This document shows, piece by piece, positions 18,683-28,723 of a stretch of DNA of 64,000 bases. The position numbers and the translations under genes were made by a program. The stretch is from the NCBI RefSeq assembly GCF_903772925.1, contig NZ_LR812090.1, positions 3,184,599 to 3,248,598 on the forward strand, written 5' to 3'. The notes under the pieces are model-generated. The model saw only the letters and a program-made list of their open reading frames with translations, did not search any database and was not told where the DNA came from. Origin of the DNA: Alteromonas macleodii. GTDB lineage: Bacteria; Pseudomonadota; Gammaproteobacteria; Enterobacterales; Alteromonadaceae. Each line of letters opens with the position of its first letter. Position 1 is the first letter of the stretch.

Positions 18683-19195
18683 ATGCCATCGATATTTAAA
18701 TTAATAAGAACAGACTTTGCGAGAAAGAAGCAAATATACATGAATGATGGCGCTGAGATATCGACGCTGAGAATCATTTTTACAGATGGCACTAGTGCAA
18801 ACATACTGTATCGTTTAGCATACCGATGTGCGCAAATAAGACTGCTATCCCCTCTTGCACTAATACTTTCTCATATAAACCGTGTTTATAATGGGTGCGT
18901 AATAGGCGTTAATGCCAAATTCGATGAAGGTTTTGTGATTATGCACCCTATTGGGGTTGTCATTAATTCAAAAGTTATTGGTGGCAAAAACATCACTCTC
19001 GAAAGTGGTGTGGTGATTGGAGACGAAAAAGGCAAATCGCCGATACTCAACGACGACATTTTTTTTGGAGCTGGAGCCAAGGCATTTGGTGGCATTAACA
19101 TAGGAAGTAACGTGAAAGTTGGCGCTAATGCTGTGGTAGTGAAGGATGTCCCTTCAAATACAACAGCTTTGGGAATACCAGCAAAAGCTAGATAA
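18683..19195 (+). CDS. Serine acetyltransferase-like hexapeptide-repeat acetyltransferase
   Basis: A 170-residue left-handed beta-helix acetyltransferase. Hexapeptide repeats run from about residue 75 to 160 (NAKFDEGFVIMHPIGVVINSKV, VGANAVVVKDVPSNTTALGIPAKA). It resembles the catalytic half of serine O-acetyltransferase, but in exopolysaccharide loci such proteins are usually thought to O-acetylate a sugar. It is first gene of a tightly packed operon: the next gene starts 5 bp after its stop. The acceptor is not visible. Confidence 0.82.
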   Translation: MPSIFKLIRTDFARKKQIYMNDGAEISTLRIIFTDGTSANILYRLAYRCAQIRLLSPLALILSHINRVYNGCVIGVNAKFDEGFVIMHPIGVVINSKVIGGKNITLESGVVIGDEKGKSPILNDDIFFGAGAKAFGGINIGSNVKVGANAVVVKDVPSNTTALGIPAKAR

Positions 19196-19200
19196 ATCTC

Positions 19201-20373
19201 ATGAAGTACATAGAATTCTTATTTTGGTTGGCCATCTCCCTCATTCTTTACAGCTACTTATTATATCCGGTTGTACTATATTCTTTCAGCAGAGCATTTT
19301 CTAAACGCGAGCAAGTTAAGAAAAACGTGATTACTGGGGGTAATGAATTACCTTCGGTGTCAGTCGTGATATCCGCGTATAATGAAGAAAGCTGTATAGG
19401 TGAGCGCATAGAGAACCTGTTAGCTCTTGATTACCCCTATGAAAAAATACAATTTCTCATTGCTTCAGACGGTAGCTCAGACAAAACCGACAGTATAATT
19501 AGCAGTTTTCGCGATCCACGTCTTTGCGTTTTTTGTTTTGAAGAAAACCGAGGAAAAATCAATGTACTTAATGATTTGCTTGAGCGTGTTGAAAGTGACA
19601 TAACCGTATTCTCTGACGCCAATACCATGTTTGCAAGTGATGCTGTTCTAAACTTGGTTACACCTTTTGAAAGTGAGAAAGTTGGTGCCGTATGTGGTGA
19701 ACTTAACCTTGTGGATGCTTTTTCAGGCGACAATAAAGATGGCATTTATTGGAAATATGAGCAATTTTTGAAAAAACACGAATCTAAAATTGATGCTCTC
19801 CTTGGCGCTAACGGTGGGATTTACGCGATTAGAACTTCGCTTTACGAACCATTGCCGGACAACACAATAATAGATGATTTCTGCATTGTGATGAACGTAG
19901 CCAAAAGAAAATATCAAATTATCTATAATAAACAGGCGTTGGCGACAGAAGAGATCGCCCCGACCTTGAAGGAAGAAGCAGGCCGACGCATTCGCATAGG
20001 CGCAGGTAATTATCAATCATTGTCCCGCTTAACTTGGTTGCTTAATCCACGCTATAAGTGGCGCTGGTTTTCTTATTTAAGCCATAAGGTAATTCGCTGG
20101 TTTGTTCCTCATTTAATGATAGTTACCTTGCTTCTCAACATTGTACTCTTGTGGCACACTAATTACTTATATACGGTAATGTTATTTGGACAGCTAGCGT
20201 TTTATTCACTATGGATGCTAGGTGAATTGAGAATATTCAAAGACGTTCCAATAGTTGGAAATATTATTAGCCTAATAACATTTTTTGTATCAATGAATAT
20301 ATCCCTTTTCAGAGGTTACATTAAGTTTCTATCCTCTAACCTATCAGCGACATGGCAAAGGACATCTAGATGA
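19201..20373 (+). CDS. Glycosyltransferase family 2, membrane-bound
   Basis: A 390-residue processive-type GT2. An N-terminal membrane segment (about 5-24) precedes the GT-A domain: SVVISAYNEESCIGERIENLL (about 55-75), DGSSDKT, FSDANTMF (metal-binding acidic motif), GANGGIYAIR and the C-terminal RRIRIGAGNYQ (like the Q/RxxRW acceptor region), then three or four membrane segments (about 300-375). It adds sugar residues at the cytoplasmic face of the inner membrane. Its 3' end overlaps the next gene by 4 bp. Donor and linkage unknown. Confidence 0.87.
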   Translation: MKYIEFLFWLAISLILYSYLLYPVVLYSFSRAFSKREQVKKNVITGGNELPSVSVVISAYNEESCIGERIENLLALDYPYEKIQFLIASDGSSDKTDSIISSFRDPRLCVFCFEENRGKINVLNDLLERVESDITVFSDANTMFASDAVLNLVTPFESEKVGAVCGELNLVDAFSGDNKDGIYWKYEQFLKKHESKIDALLGANGGIYAIRTSLYEPLPDNTIIDDFCIVMNVAKRKYQIIYNKQALATEEIAPTLKEEAGRRIRIGAGNYQSLSRLTWLLNPRYKWRWFSYLSHKVIRWFVPHLMIVTLLLNIVLLWHTNYLYTVMLFGQLAFYSLWMLGELRIFKDVPIVGNIISLITFFVSMNISLFRGYIKFLSSNLSATWQRTSR

Positions 20374-21533
20374 TCGCGCTTACACTAGCACTTTTAGTAT
20401 TACTCTCAGTAGCATTCTTTGCCATTGTAAAGAAAAAGAAAATGCAGAGTTGGCTTTGGAATTACACGAAAAGCCAGTTTACACAAAAGCCTACTGTAAG
20501 TGGTACGCAGCATGTCATGTTTTGCTTCGTAGACCACTATGAGCCTCAGTGGAAAAATAAAGATAACATTGAATTGGAGCGGCAACGTGTGGACCGTTGG
20601 ATGGTTGATTACCCTAAAATGGCCTCACAATTTCTTGATGCAGACGGAAATCATCCAAAGCATAGTTTTTTCTTTCCCGAAGAGGAGTATCGAAAAGAAC
20701 ATTTAGATAAAATTTCCGATTTATGCGCTAAGGGTTTTGGCGAGATAGAAATACACCTACATCACGAAGATGATACTAGCGATAACTTAAGAAAAACCCT
20801 TTCTGGCTTTGCCCAGTGCCTTCACGAAGAACATAATGCATTAAGCGTTGACCCGGAGACAGGCAAACCCGTTTACGCCTTTATACATGGAAACTGGGTG
20901 TTAGATAACTCTCACCCTGAAGGAAAGTGGTGCGGTGTAAACGATGAGCTTATTGTACTTCGAGAAACCGGGTGTTACGCCGATTTCACGTTTCCATCCC
21001 CCGATGAATCACAACCCGCTATGTTAAATACCATTTACTATGCGAAAGACGATCCTGAGAAACCGAAGTCGTATGAAACCGGACGACCTATCGTAAAAGG
21101 TGGCAAGGCTTGGGGTGACCTACTGCTTATTCAAGGAATTTTGGGTTTAAATTGGAAAGTGCGAAAGAAAGGAATTTTCCCTCAAATCGAAAACTCAGAT
21201 GTTAGAAAAACTTTTCCTCCGACACCCAATCGTGTTGATTTGTGGGTCGATCAAGCTATTCATGTCGAAGGAAAACCTGAATGGATATTTATAAAAGTAC
21301 ACACCCACGGAGCTCAGGATGGCGATATGGACACATTACTTGGCGAGCCTGTAAAGGAAATGCATCGACATTTAACCTCTAAATATAACGATGGAAAGAA
21401 TTACGCACTACATTACGTTTCTGCTAGAGAAATGTATAACATCATAAAAGCAGCTGAAGCTGGGGAAGAAGGCAACCCGAACCGTTTCCGAGATTATGTG
21501 CTTGCCCCCCCAGCGTTTAAAAAGCTAGCGTAA
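20370..21533 (+). CDS. Membrane-anchored protein, distant polysaccharide-deacetylase-like fold (tentative)
   Basis: A 387-residue protein with one N-terminal membrane segment (residues 2-20) then a soluble domain. I do not recognise it with certainty. Conserved-looking polar motifs are D55-H56 in FCFVDHYEPQW, EIEIHLHHEDD (H129, H131, H132), AFIHGNW (H173) and IKVHTHGAQD near the C-terminal third. An early Asp, a mid His-x-His and a late His cluster are reminiscent of the NodB/glycoside-deacetylase barrel, and a clear NodB deacetylase follows 1 bp later. It is translationally coupled to the GT2 gene upstream (4-bp overlap). The likely location is the periplasmic face, modifying the polysaccharide. 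Function inferred only from context and motif layout. Confidence 0.6.
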   Translation: MIALTLALLVLLSVAFFAIVKKKKMQSWLWNYTKSQFTQKPTVSGTQHVMFCFVDHYEPQWKNKDNIELERQRVDRWMVDYPKMASQFLDADGNHPKHSFFFPEEEYRKEHLDKISDLCAKGFGEIEIHLHHEDDTSDNLRKTLSGFAQCLHEEHNALSVDPETGKPVYAFIHGNWVLDNSHPEGKWCGVNDELIVLRETGCYADFTFPSPDESQPAMLNTIYYAKDDPEKPKSYETGRPIVKGGKAWGDLLLIQGILGLNWKVRKKGIFPQIENSDVRKTFPPTPNRVDLWVDQAIHVEGKPEWIFIKVHTHGAQDGDMDTLLGEPVKEMHRHLTSKYNDGKNYALHYVSAREMYNIIKAAEAGEEGNPNRFRDYVLAPPAFKKLA

Positions 21534-21534
21534 C

Positions 21535-22515
21535 ATGTTGTCAAAAATAAAAATGAAAGCAGGGCGCATACTAGGCCTAGATGGTTTGTCGTGGCGCACA
21601 GCTCCTAACGGCCTTTACAGCGTAAACTTTCATCGGATAGGTAATCGTAAAGATACAGAATTTGATCCGTGTGTATATTCGTGTACTACTGAAGAGCTTG
21701 ATGCTCATATAAAATTTTTTAAACAAAATTTTGATATTATTAGTCTCAAGGCATTGACCGAGTTGTTAACGAACAATGAGAAGCCAAAATCTAAGCTATT
21801 GTGCTTAACATTTGATGACGGTTATATTGATAATTTTAGCAATGCCTTACCCGTGCTCAGTAATCACAATGTGTCAGCCACTTTTTTCATTGCAACGGGT
21901 CTAGTAGGAAGCCGTCATGTCCCCTGGTGGGACAAAGTGGCCTACCTTATTAAGCGTCACAAGCCTAATAGAGTGCATCTTGATGCGTGGCGAAATGAGG
22001 TAATTTTTGAAAATTGCCAGGAACGTTTTATTCGAGCCGTACTACAAGCTGTCAAAAACTGTAAATTACCCGCCCAAAAACAGATTAGTCAGCTTGAACA
22101 AACGTTGCATCATCAAGACGGCTACCCTCGTGCAGAATTTATGGATTGGCATCATTTAAATACGTTAGTCGAATCTGGAATGGAGCTCGGTGCTCATTCA
22201 CACAATCACGATATATTAACTAAGCTCTCAGAAGATGAGTTATTTTATGAGTTAAGTCACTCAAAAGCTTTGCTTGAAAGCAATTTAGGGTGCGATATTT
22301 CAGCTTTTTCTTATCCTGTAGGGAGTAAGGCGACCTATGATAAAAGGGTAATAGAAGGGCTAAAAGATACCGGTTACGAACTCGCATTTAATTTTCAACC
22401 TGGTATAAATACAATCCCAAGTACTAACCCATATGATCTCCATCGATTCCCCATCGCTCCTGACATGTCTGCCGCAGATATAAAGCGCATGTTTAGTTAC
22501 GCAAAGAGGTATTAG
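21535..22515 (+). CDS. Polysaccharide deacetylase (NodB domain)
   Basis: A 326-residue carbohydrate esterase family 4-like protein that removes N- or O-acetyl groups from polysaccharide. Motif 1 is LTFDDGYIDNF (about 98-108, catalytic and metal Asp), motif 2 GAHSHNHDIL (H-x3-H metal ligands), motif 3 SYPVGSKATYD. There is no obvious signal peptide, so cytoplasmic action on a lipid-linked intermediate, or non-classical export, is possible. One base separates it from the genes on either side. It differs from the longer DUF3473-bearing deacetylase typical of XrtA loci. Confidence 0.88.
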   Translation: MLSKIKMKAGRILGLDGLSWRTAPNGLYSVNFHRIGNRKDTEFDPCVYSCTTEELDAHIKFFKQNFDIISLKALTELLTNNEKPKSKLLCLTFDDGYIDNFSNALPVLSNHNVSATFFIATGLVGSRHVPWWDKVAYLIKRHKPNRVHLDAWRNEVIFENCQERFIRAVLQAVKNCKLPAQKQISQLEQTLHHQDGYPRAEFMDWHHLNTLVESGMELGAHSHNHDILTKLSEDELFYELSHSKALLESNLGCDISAFSYPVGSKATYDKRVIEGLKDTGYELAFNFQPGINTIPSTNPYDLHRFPIAPDMSAADIKRMFSYAKRY

Positions 22516-22516
22516 G

Positions 22517-23560
22517 ATGCGTATTTTACACTGCGTAAGCAGTTTGAAAGTTGGTGGTGCGGAAAAATGTGTTAAGAACTTAGTTAAGGTACAAAGTCAA
22601 AAAGGCCTCGATGTCAAAGTTCTATCGTTTGGTGATAAAAGCGATGCATTTCAACGTGACATAGAATCACTCGGCGTTGAGGTTATCAATATCAAAGGAA
22701 ATATTATCACGCGCCTTGTAAAGGCATCACGTTATTTAGCCGGCTTTTCCACAGTTCATATTCACTCTCCGGCGGTGATTAAAGCCTTCGCACCTATTTT
22801 CCCCATTCTACTCTTTAAAAAAGTGATTTATACGATCCATGGCGAAGTTGAGCCCCCTATTGGATTTGTGAAGGGTTCTCATAAACTAGCACAGCTTTAC
22901 ATCGACAAAGTGTTTGGTGTTTCTGAAAGTATTAAAGATGGTATTTACAAGCGTTATAAGTGGAAGCCACAAGACGTTATCGTCATCAGTAATGGTGTTT
23001 ATTGCCCCCCTATACCCCAAAATATCGCAGAACAGCCAATCTTAAATTTATGTACTGTGTGTCGACTTGTGCCACTTAAAAACATTGGACAATTGGTAGA
23101 AGCCTTCGCTCGGTATGAGCTTAGACAGTTTGCAAAGTTAAATGTTTTTGGGGACGGGCCTGAGCGAAGTGCTATAGAGCATCTCATCACGAAATACGCA
23201 TTACACGATTGCGTAACACTGCACGGTGAAGTGTTAGACGAAGATGCCATTTATGAGCGTCAGGATATTCTATTAATTAACTCAACCACTGAAGGATTAC
23301 CTATGTCTTTGCTAGAAGCTATGGCACGAGGCATTCCTGCGATATCTACTTCCGTCGGTCAAATTCCTCGCCTTATTCAACATGGGGAAAATGGGTTTAT
23401 TTACAATGTTGATGATATTGAGTGTTGGTATACACTGCTACTTTCGCAAATACATAATCGAGACAGCTTGAGACACGTTGGGCTGTGCGCATATGAATTT
23501 GTTAATCAGAATTACGCAATTAATGATGTATCCTCGATTTATGAAGCAGCATATCGATAA
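22517..23560 (+). CDS. Glycosyltransferase family 4
   Basis: A 347-residue GT-B enzyme. The N-terminal VSSLKVGGAEKCVKNL (donor-side GGAE loop) and the C-terminal STTEGLPMSLLEAMARGIPAIST (EX7E-type nucleotide-sugar motif) are clear. It is retaining and cytoplasmic or peripheral at the inner membrane. It is in the middle of the exopolysaccharide operon; its last base overlaps the first base of the next gene. Sugar specificity unknown. Confidence 0.9.
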   Translation: MRILHCVSSLKVGGAEKCVKNLVKVQSQKGLDVKVLSFGDKSDAFQRDIESLGVEVINIKGNIITRLVKASRYLAGFSTVHIHSPAVIKAFAPIFPILLFKKVIYTIHGEVEPPIGFVKGSHKLAQLYIDKVFGVSESIKDGIYKRYKWKPQDVIVISNGVYCPPIPQNIAEQPILNLCTVCRLVPLKNIGQLVEAFARYELRQFAKLNVFGDGPERSAIEHLITKYALHDCVTLHGEVLDEDAIYERQDILLINSTTEGLPMSLLEAMARGIPAISTSVGQIPRLIQHGENGFIYNVDDIECWYTLLLSQIHNRDSLRHVGLCAYEFVNQNYAINDVSSIYEAAYR

Positions 23561-24675
23561 TGAAAAAATCTATTCTTTTCTTCACTAACCTACATCCTCT
23601 TCCATGGCAACCAGCTAGAGCAACATACAACTTTGAGGAAATTAGGCACCTGAAAGCACATGCCGATGTTAAAGTTCTGATGCCTGTTCCTTGGTTTACC
23701 TATTTCAAGCAGGTTGTAATTAACGGTCACAGAAGTCCTGAAGGCTTTTGTTTATTTCCGTTTTTTTATATTCCCAAAGTTCTCACCTCTTTACACCCTC
23801 TCTTCTTGTTGTTCTCACTTATTATTTGTGTAAAACCTTTGGTTTGGTTAGCTAAGAGTGAAAATGTAATAGCTAGCTGGGCTTATGCTGAAGCTGTCGT
23901 CGCAGCACTGGGTAAAACCGTTTTTAAATACAAACTCATCATTGAATGCTTAGGCAGTGATGTTAATGCACTGATGCAGCAGCCTTTGCACAAAAAACAG
24001 ATGCGCTGGGCGTTTAAAAAGAGCACTGCGGTGACGACAAAAAGTAAAGCACTCGCCAAAGTGGTAAAAAAACACGTACCAGAGATAACCCCTCACGTTA
24101 TCTATAATGGAGTCGATTTTGACGTATTTACGCTCAGAGAGACCACACCGTTTTCCAGCGAAACGCAGCGTCTTCTGTTCGTTGGTTCTCTTATTCCTAC
24201 AAAGGGGGTATTTGAGCTTATTGAAGGTTTTGAAAAAGCGATGCTCAATGGACAAATGATGACTTTGCGTATTGCAGGAGAAGGCGGCAGTAAAGACGCC
24301 CTTCAAAAGTTGATAAGCGCTAAGTCTCTCGAACACGCGGTGACACTACTCGGTGCCATACCTCACCAATCGCTTGTGGACGAGCTTCACAACTCAGACG
24401 CCCTCATATTACCAAGTTATAGAGAAGGCGTTCCTAATGTTATTATGGAAGCCTTAGCAACAGGGACACCGGTTATCGCTACTGACGTAGGTGGTATAGC
24501 TGAAGTACTAACTCCAGACGTTGGAGGCATATTAATAGAGGCGCAAAGTGCAGATGCAGTTGCAAAGGCAATTAATAATATAGCAGATAGCCCATGGGAT
24601 TCTCGAAGGATTAACGCGTCAGTTTCAAATTATACATGGCAGAATTCAGCTAAAGAGATTATAACACTGTTGTAA
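23560..24675 (+). CDS. Glycosyltransferase family 4
   Basis: A 371-residue GT-B glycosyltransferase. Key blocks are the LFVGSLIPTKGVFELIEGF linker to the second Rossmann domain (about residues 205-225) and SYREGVPNVIMEALATGTPVIATDVGG (EX7E motif, about 285-310). A hydrophobic stretch near residues 75-95 may give membrane association. It is the last gene of the packed plus-strand block; a gap of 250 bp follows. Specificity unknown. Confidence 0.9.
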   Translation: MKKSILFFTNLHPLPWQPARATYNFEEIRHLKAHADVKVLMPVPWFTYFKQVVINGHRSPEGFCLFPFFYIPKVLTSLHPLFLLFSLIICVKPLVWLAKSENVIASWAYAEAVVAALGKTVFKYKLIIECLGSDVNALMQQPLHKKQMRWAFKKSTAVTTKSKALAKVVKKHVPEITPHVIYNGVDFDVFTLRETTPFSSETQRLLFVGSLIPTKGVFELIEGFEKAMLNGQMMTLRIAGEGGSKDALQKLISAKSLEHAVTLLGAIPHQSLVDELHNSDALILPSYREGVPNVIMEALATGTPVIATDVGGIAEVLTPDVGGILIEAQSADAVAKAINNIADSPWDSRRINASVSNYTWQNSAKEIITLL

Positions 24676-24929
24676 GGTGTTAAAACTAAAATATGGGCGC
24701 TAAGCTATGAATAAAGGCATGTCAATATATTTCGAACTAATCCAAGAGATCGCGTCATATTGTTCTTTGTACTCGGCAGGTACGTGATAGCTCATTGTGC
24801 TATAGAGAAAGAATAAAGGTGTTGTTAGCAGTTTGACGCACGAAGCACTCCGATTGAGAAAGAGCGAAACTGCTTGAGGAGTCTACTTTTAGATACTGTT
24901 TTGCTTGCATCCTTAAGGGAAAGAAAAAA

Positions 24930-25973
24930 TTGAAGCTGCAAATATTGAAGAAACTATTTCCATATACATCAGATACTTCACAGATTTCTGGTAATGTCGA
25001 AATATTGGATGGCTGGAGAGGTATAGCAATAATTTTCGTCTTGCTTTCTCATTTTTTTCCATTTTTAAAAGCAATTGACCTTGGACGTTTAGGCGTTGAT
25101 ATATTTTTTGTGTTATCAGGCCTTCTAATGAGCAACATCCTTTTTTTAAAAAGAGTTCCTCTGGGAATTTTTTATAAAAAACGAATTAGTAGAGTATTTC
25201 CTGTATTTTTTATTTATGTGAGCGCTGTTTACTTGTACGGTTTTGCTGTTTTAAGGTCACCAGAAACAACAAACTATCTTCATACCCTCTTTTTTTTGAG
25301 AAGTTATATTCCTATTTCACCGGACATCTTGCATACAGGTTTGCCTATCGGTCATATTTGGTCTCTAAACATTGAAGAGCATTGCTACGTGGTTCTTAGT
25401 ATTATAAGCTTATTCTATGTATTTAAAGGACGGGAGTACATCCCACTTTTCTGTCTAGGTATTGCCACTTTCGCCGCAAAATTAATCTATGTACAGAATG
25501 CGAACTCAATTGAATTTAATTACGATATCAGGTCAGAAGTAGTTGCTAGCTTCATATTTTTCTCTGCTGGATACTTTTTAATAAAAAGCAAACTCAACGC
25601 TTTTGTTCCCTCCTTCATGCCAATTATGACTTTTGCTTTAGCTGCTTATTGCTATTCAGACGACGTTCCGTGGTATGCTAAAGCGTTTTTTCCACCCATT
25701 CTTTTAGCATTTACCGTAAATCATTTAGAAAAAACACCCCACTTCGTTCAACTACTTTTAACAAATCCTTATCTTAAGAAAATTGGTATTCTTTCTTTCT
25801 CTTTATACCTTTGGCAACAGCCATTCTATTTTACTTTCGTAAAATTTGGTGGTTACTCACCATATATCGGTTTTATTGTTCTGCCCATTGCATTCCTTGC
25901 TGGGCTTGTTTCTTTCAAATACATAGAACACCCTCTCAGGCTATGGATTAATAAGCACTGGGCAAAAGTTTAA
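24930..25973 (+). CDS. Acyltransferase family 3 membrane protein
   Basis: A 347-residue integral-membrane acyltransferase of the OafA/ExoZ type, with about ten hydrophobic segments. The family signature is DGWRGIAIIFVLLSHF (conserved Arg and His) near residues 27-42, followed by GRLGVDIFFVLSGLLM and HIWSLNIEEHCYV. It moves acetyl or another short acyl group onto a sugar in the membrane or periplasm. It starts with TTG, with AAGGGAAAG about 10 nt upstream. AT-rich. The 254-bp gap from the previous gene suggests a separate promoter. Confidence 0.88.
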   Translation: MKLQILKKLFPYTSDTSQISGNVEILDGWRGIAIIFVLLSHFFPFLKAIDLGRLGVDIFFVLSGLLMSNILFLKRVPLGIFYKKRISRVFPVFFIYVSAVYLYGFAVLRSPETTNYLHTLFFLRSYIPISPDILHTGLPIGHIWSLNIEEHCYVVLSIISLFYVFKGREYIPLFCLGIATFAAKLIYVQNANSIEFNYDIRSEVVASFIFFSAGYFLIKSKLNAFVPSFMPIMTFALAAYCYSDDVPWYAKAFFPPILLAFTVNHLEKTPHFVQLLLTNPYLKKIGILSFSLYLWQQPFYFTFVKFGGYSPYIGFIVLPIAFLAGLVSFKYIEHPLRLWINKHWAKV

Positions 25974-26022
25974 CTCTAACTAGGTATCGATTGTTATTCT
26001 ATCAAGTTCGACCTACATTAGA

Positions 26023-27036
26023 CTAGCTCCTGTTCTCAAGGGTTCTGAGGTTTTGCTTCGTCATGGCCTCATTAAAAATTTCAAAATAAGCTTCTGACGC
26101 TTTTTCCCATCCGAATGACTTTGCGTGCTCCTGAGCTGCAAAAAGCGCCTCAGTTCCCATAGGCCTTTCCATTGCCTCAATCATTGCTTGCTTTATAGAA
26201 TGAACACTAGTTGCGTTCACTAAGATACCATGTTCACCCGCTACTTCTTCACACGCAGTGTTGGCAGATGTGATGACCGGGCATTGTGAAGCCATTGCTT
26301 CAATAATGGGAATACCAAAACCTTCATAGATAGAAGGAAATAAAAATGCCCCTGCTTTTTGATACAAGTCAGATAACTGTTCGTTGGATAAGCGTTGGCT
26401 TATTAACTTGACCTTATCAACATTACATTTTCTGTCGCTAGAAAGTTTGAGAACTAATGGCCATTTGTTCGGCTCTTTGATAAGCGAGTAAGCTTTGATA
26501 ATCCTGTCAACATTCTTTCTAGATTCATCATTAGATACATGTAAAAAATAAGGCTGGTTATCTTGCTCTGGACGTGCGCCGTTAAAAACCGTTGTATCGA
26601 CACCATTGTATACAACTTGAATGTCATCTGCGTCTACGCCCAAATACTCATTGATCACTCTTTTTGAAAAATTAGAAACCGTAACAATTTTACTGTATTT
26701 CCCATGGGCTTTTTTCCAATCATTCTTTTTCTTTCGATTATCTTTTAAAACTTGGAGTCTATGTCGAAATCCTACTGAATAGTGTGAAGGGAAAATCAGC
26801 GGACCTATCCCGTGGAGCGTAACAACAAGAGGTACGTCTAATTGATAGAGAGATTCGACAGGAGCGTGGCCACCGCCGGCTCTGGGATCCCACAATACGT
26901 CGCAAGAAGCCAACGTGGCCTCATCAGTTGTTTGTACGAAGTCCACATCTAAATGGCTAGCGTACTTAACGATATTATCGATACAAACATTAAAACTTTC
27001 GGGAAGGTCCGACGGACGGTATACACCAACTTTCAT
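26023..27036 (-). CDS. Glycosyltransferase family 4
   Basis: A 337-residue GT-B enzyme. TVSNFSKRVINEYLGV, VVYNGVDTTVF, HVSNDESRKNVDRIIKAY and SIYEGFGIPIIEAMASQCPVITS (EX7E) are standard GT4 elements. It is the last gene of the minus-strand polysaccharide operon, 163 bp after the flippase, and converges on the acyltransferase-3 gene. No terminator is obvious in the 49-bp gap. Donor sugar unknown. Confidence 0.9.
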   Translation of the reverse strand: MKVGVYRPSDLPESFNVCIDNIVKYASHLDVDFVQTTDEATLASCDVLWDPRAGGGHAPVESLYQLDVPLVVTLHGIGPLIFPSHYSVGFRHRLQVLKDNRKKKNDWKKAHGKYSKIVTVSNFSKRVINEYLGVDADDIQVVYNGVDTTVFNGARPEQDNQPYFLHVSNDESRKNVDRIIKAYSLIKEPNKWPLVLKLSSDRKCNVDKVKLISQRLSNEQLSDLYQKAGAFLFPSIYEGFGIPIIEAMASQCPVITSANTACEEVAGEHGILVNATSVHSIKQAMIEAMERPMGTEALFAAQEHAKSFGWEKASEAYFEIFNEAMTKQNLRTLENRS

Positions 27037-27199
27037 AGCTTACTCTGATTTGAAGTTTTTATTTAAACAAAAACGGCTGACGATAAAAAAGAATGTACTT
27101 CTTAAAAAGTATTAATACCCCATTCCTACCACCAGCCTGTTTACAAGTTATTTAATTTGTAATGGTATCAACGCCTCAATGACCATTTTAATCACTAGT

Positions 27200-28633
27200 T
27201 TATGTTTGCTTTTTCTTAACAAGGCTTACTACTTCGTGAATATATTTCTTTGAAATTAATTGAAGTAACCCAATATAAATAACTGCGCCAATAGCGACCT
27301 GCAAGGTCAATACCGCGAGCGCATCTTGCTCATTAAGGACAATGCCAATAGCAAAACAACATGATGCCATTAGTGCACCAACTAGATGAGGGATAGATAT
27401 TTCGATTAAATAGTTTTTGAAGCTAATGTTAATCGCTTTACAAGCTCTTTTCGTTGCAATTGCGAAGGCTACTAAAAATGCTATACACCAAGACGATGCT
27501 AGACCTAACGCTCCATATTGTGCACCGATAAAAAAGGAAGGTATTAAAACCGCACCGTAGATTAGTGTGTTGCTTAGAACGACGTCTACGCGATTTATCG
27601 CCTTGAGCAGAGGCCCGAATAGTTGCTCTAAGCATTTTAGTGGCATTGTAATGCAGTAAACCGCGATCAGAATAGCTGCGGGCTCCCACTTATCACCGAA
27701 TGCTAGGGGAACAAGCGTTGAGGCAACCGCTCCTATTCCCCAAAATACAGGGACGAAAATAAGCGCACTAATACGCTGGGTTTTTAGAAAATAGTGTTCT
27801 TGCGACCCTGGATCGTTTTGTATTTTTGAGTAGACAGGTAGTGCGACCTGGCGCAACATCGGTAACACCTTTGCTGCCGGCATCATGGCAAGAACAACAG
27901 CAAACTGATAGAAACCTAATTCAGCAGTGGTGAGAAAAAGACCTGCTATCGCCACATCAATATTAAAAACAGTATATCCAATAGCCGCTTGAGTGGCTGA
28001 TTTCCACGCAAAACTTACTATTTCTTTAATTCTCTGCGTGAATCTTGAAGGCCAAATCCATTTTGGGTTACGCAGGGCATAGCCAGTTTGCTTAACAAAT
28101 TCCGACACCAAAACCCCAATGACAAGCGACCAATAGCCCCAGCCTTTCCAAGCTAAAAATACCGTAATCAACGCGCCAACAGATTCGGATAGAGCATCAA
28201 CAATAGCGAGCTTTTTGAACTGCATGTCTCTATTTAAAATAGTGCTGGGCACAAAACCGATAAGAGAGATTAAAAACGTGCATGACGTGACCCTGATTAC
28301 GTCGGCCAAACGAGGGTCGCTATATATTTGCGCAAGCGGTTCTGCTATAGCTTGCAACAGCAGAAAAAAAAGCGAGTGAGCGATGATTGAAAGCGTGAAA
28401 AACTCACCTACCAACTTATCATTGATTTTTTTTGTTCGTATAAGAGCAGAGGCGATACCACCATTACTGAAAGCCCAAAGTAATGCTAAAAAGAAGCTTG
28501 ATAGCGCCATTACAGCGTAGTCTTCCGGGAATAGGAACCGCAGTGTAAAAATTGTTGTAATCCAACGAATCGATTGGCCTACTATCTTTCCCAGTGCAAC
28601 CCACTTAAGCGAATTTAAAACTATTTCTTTCAT
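27200..28633 (-). CDS. Oligosaccharide flippase (Wzx-like)
   Basis: A 477-residue polytopic protein of the polysaccharide transport (PST/MOP) group with about 12-14 hydrophobic segments. The N-terminal WITTIFTLRFLFPEDYAVMALSSFF and the FVPSTILNRDMQFKKLA loop are typical of WzxC-type exporters. It would flip undecaprenyl-linked repeat units to the periplasmic face, where the ligase/polymerase-like protein of the same operon acts. Gap to the upstream beta-helix gene is 90 bp. Confidence 0.87.
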   Translation of the reverse strand: MKEIVLNSLKWVALGKIVGQSIRWITTIFTLRFLFPEDYAVMALSSFFLALLWAFSNGGIASALIRTKKINDKLVGEFFTLSIIAHSLFFLLLQAIAEPLAQIYSDPRLADVIRVTSCTFLISLIGFVPSTILNRDMQFKKLAIVDALSESVGALITVFLAWKGWGYWSLVIGVLVSEFVKQTGYALRNPKWIWPSRFTQRIKEIVSFAWKSATQAAIGYTVFNIDVAIAGLFLTTAELGFYQFAVVLAMMPAAKVLPMLRQVALPVYSKIQNDPGSQEHYFLKTQRISALIFVPVFWGIGAVASTLVPLAFGDKWEPAAILIAVYCITMPLKCLEQLFGPLLKAINRVDVVLSNTLIYGAVLIPSFFIGAQYGALGLASSWCIAFLVAFAIATKRACKAINISFKNYLIEISIPHLVGALMASCCFAIGIVLNEQDALAVLTLQVAIGAVIYIGLLQLISKKYIHEVVSLVKKKQT

Positions 28634-28723
28634 TATTTTTCTTTTTAGTAACGCATTATTTGTATTAAGAATTTTACTCTATTGAAATTGCAATTGAGTA
28701 AATATCTAGTAGATGCTTATCAT

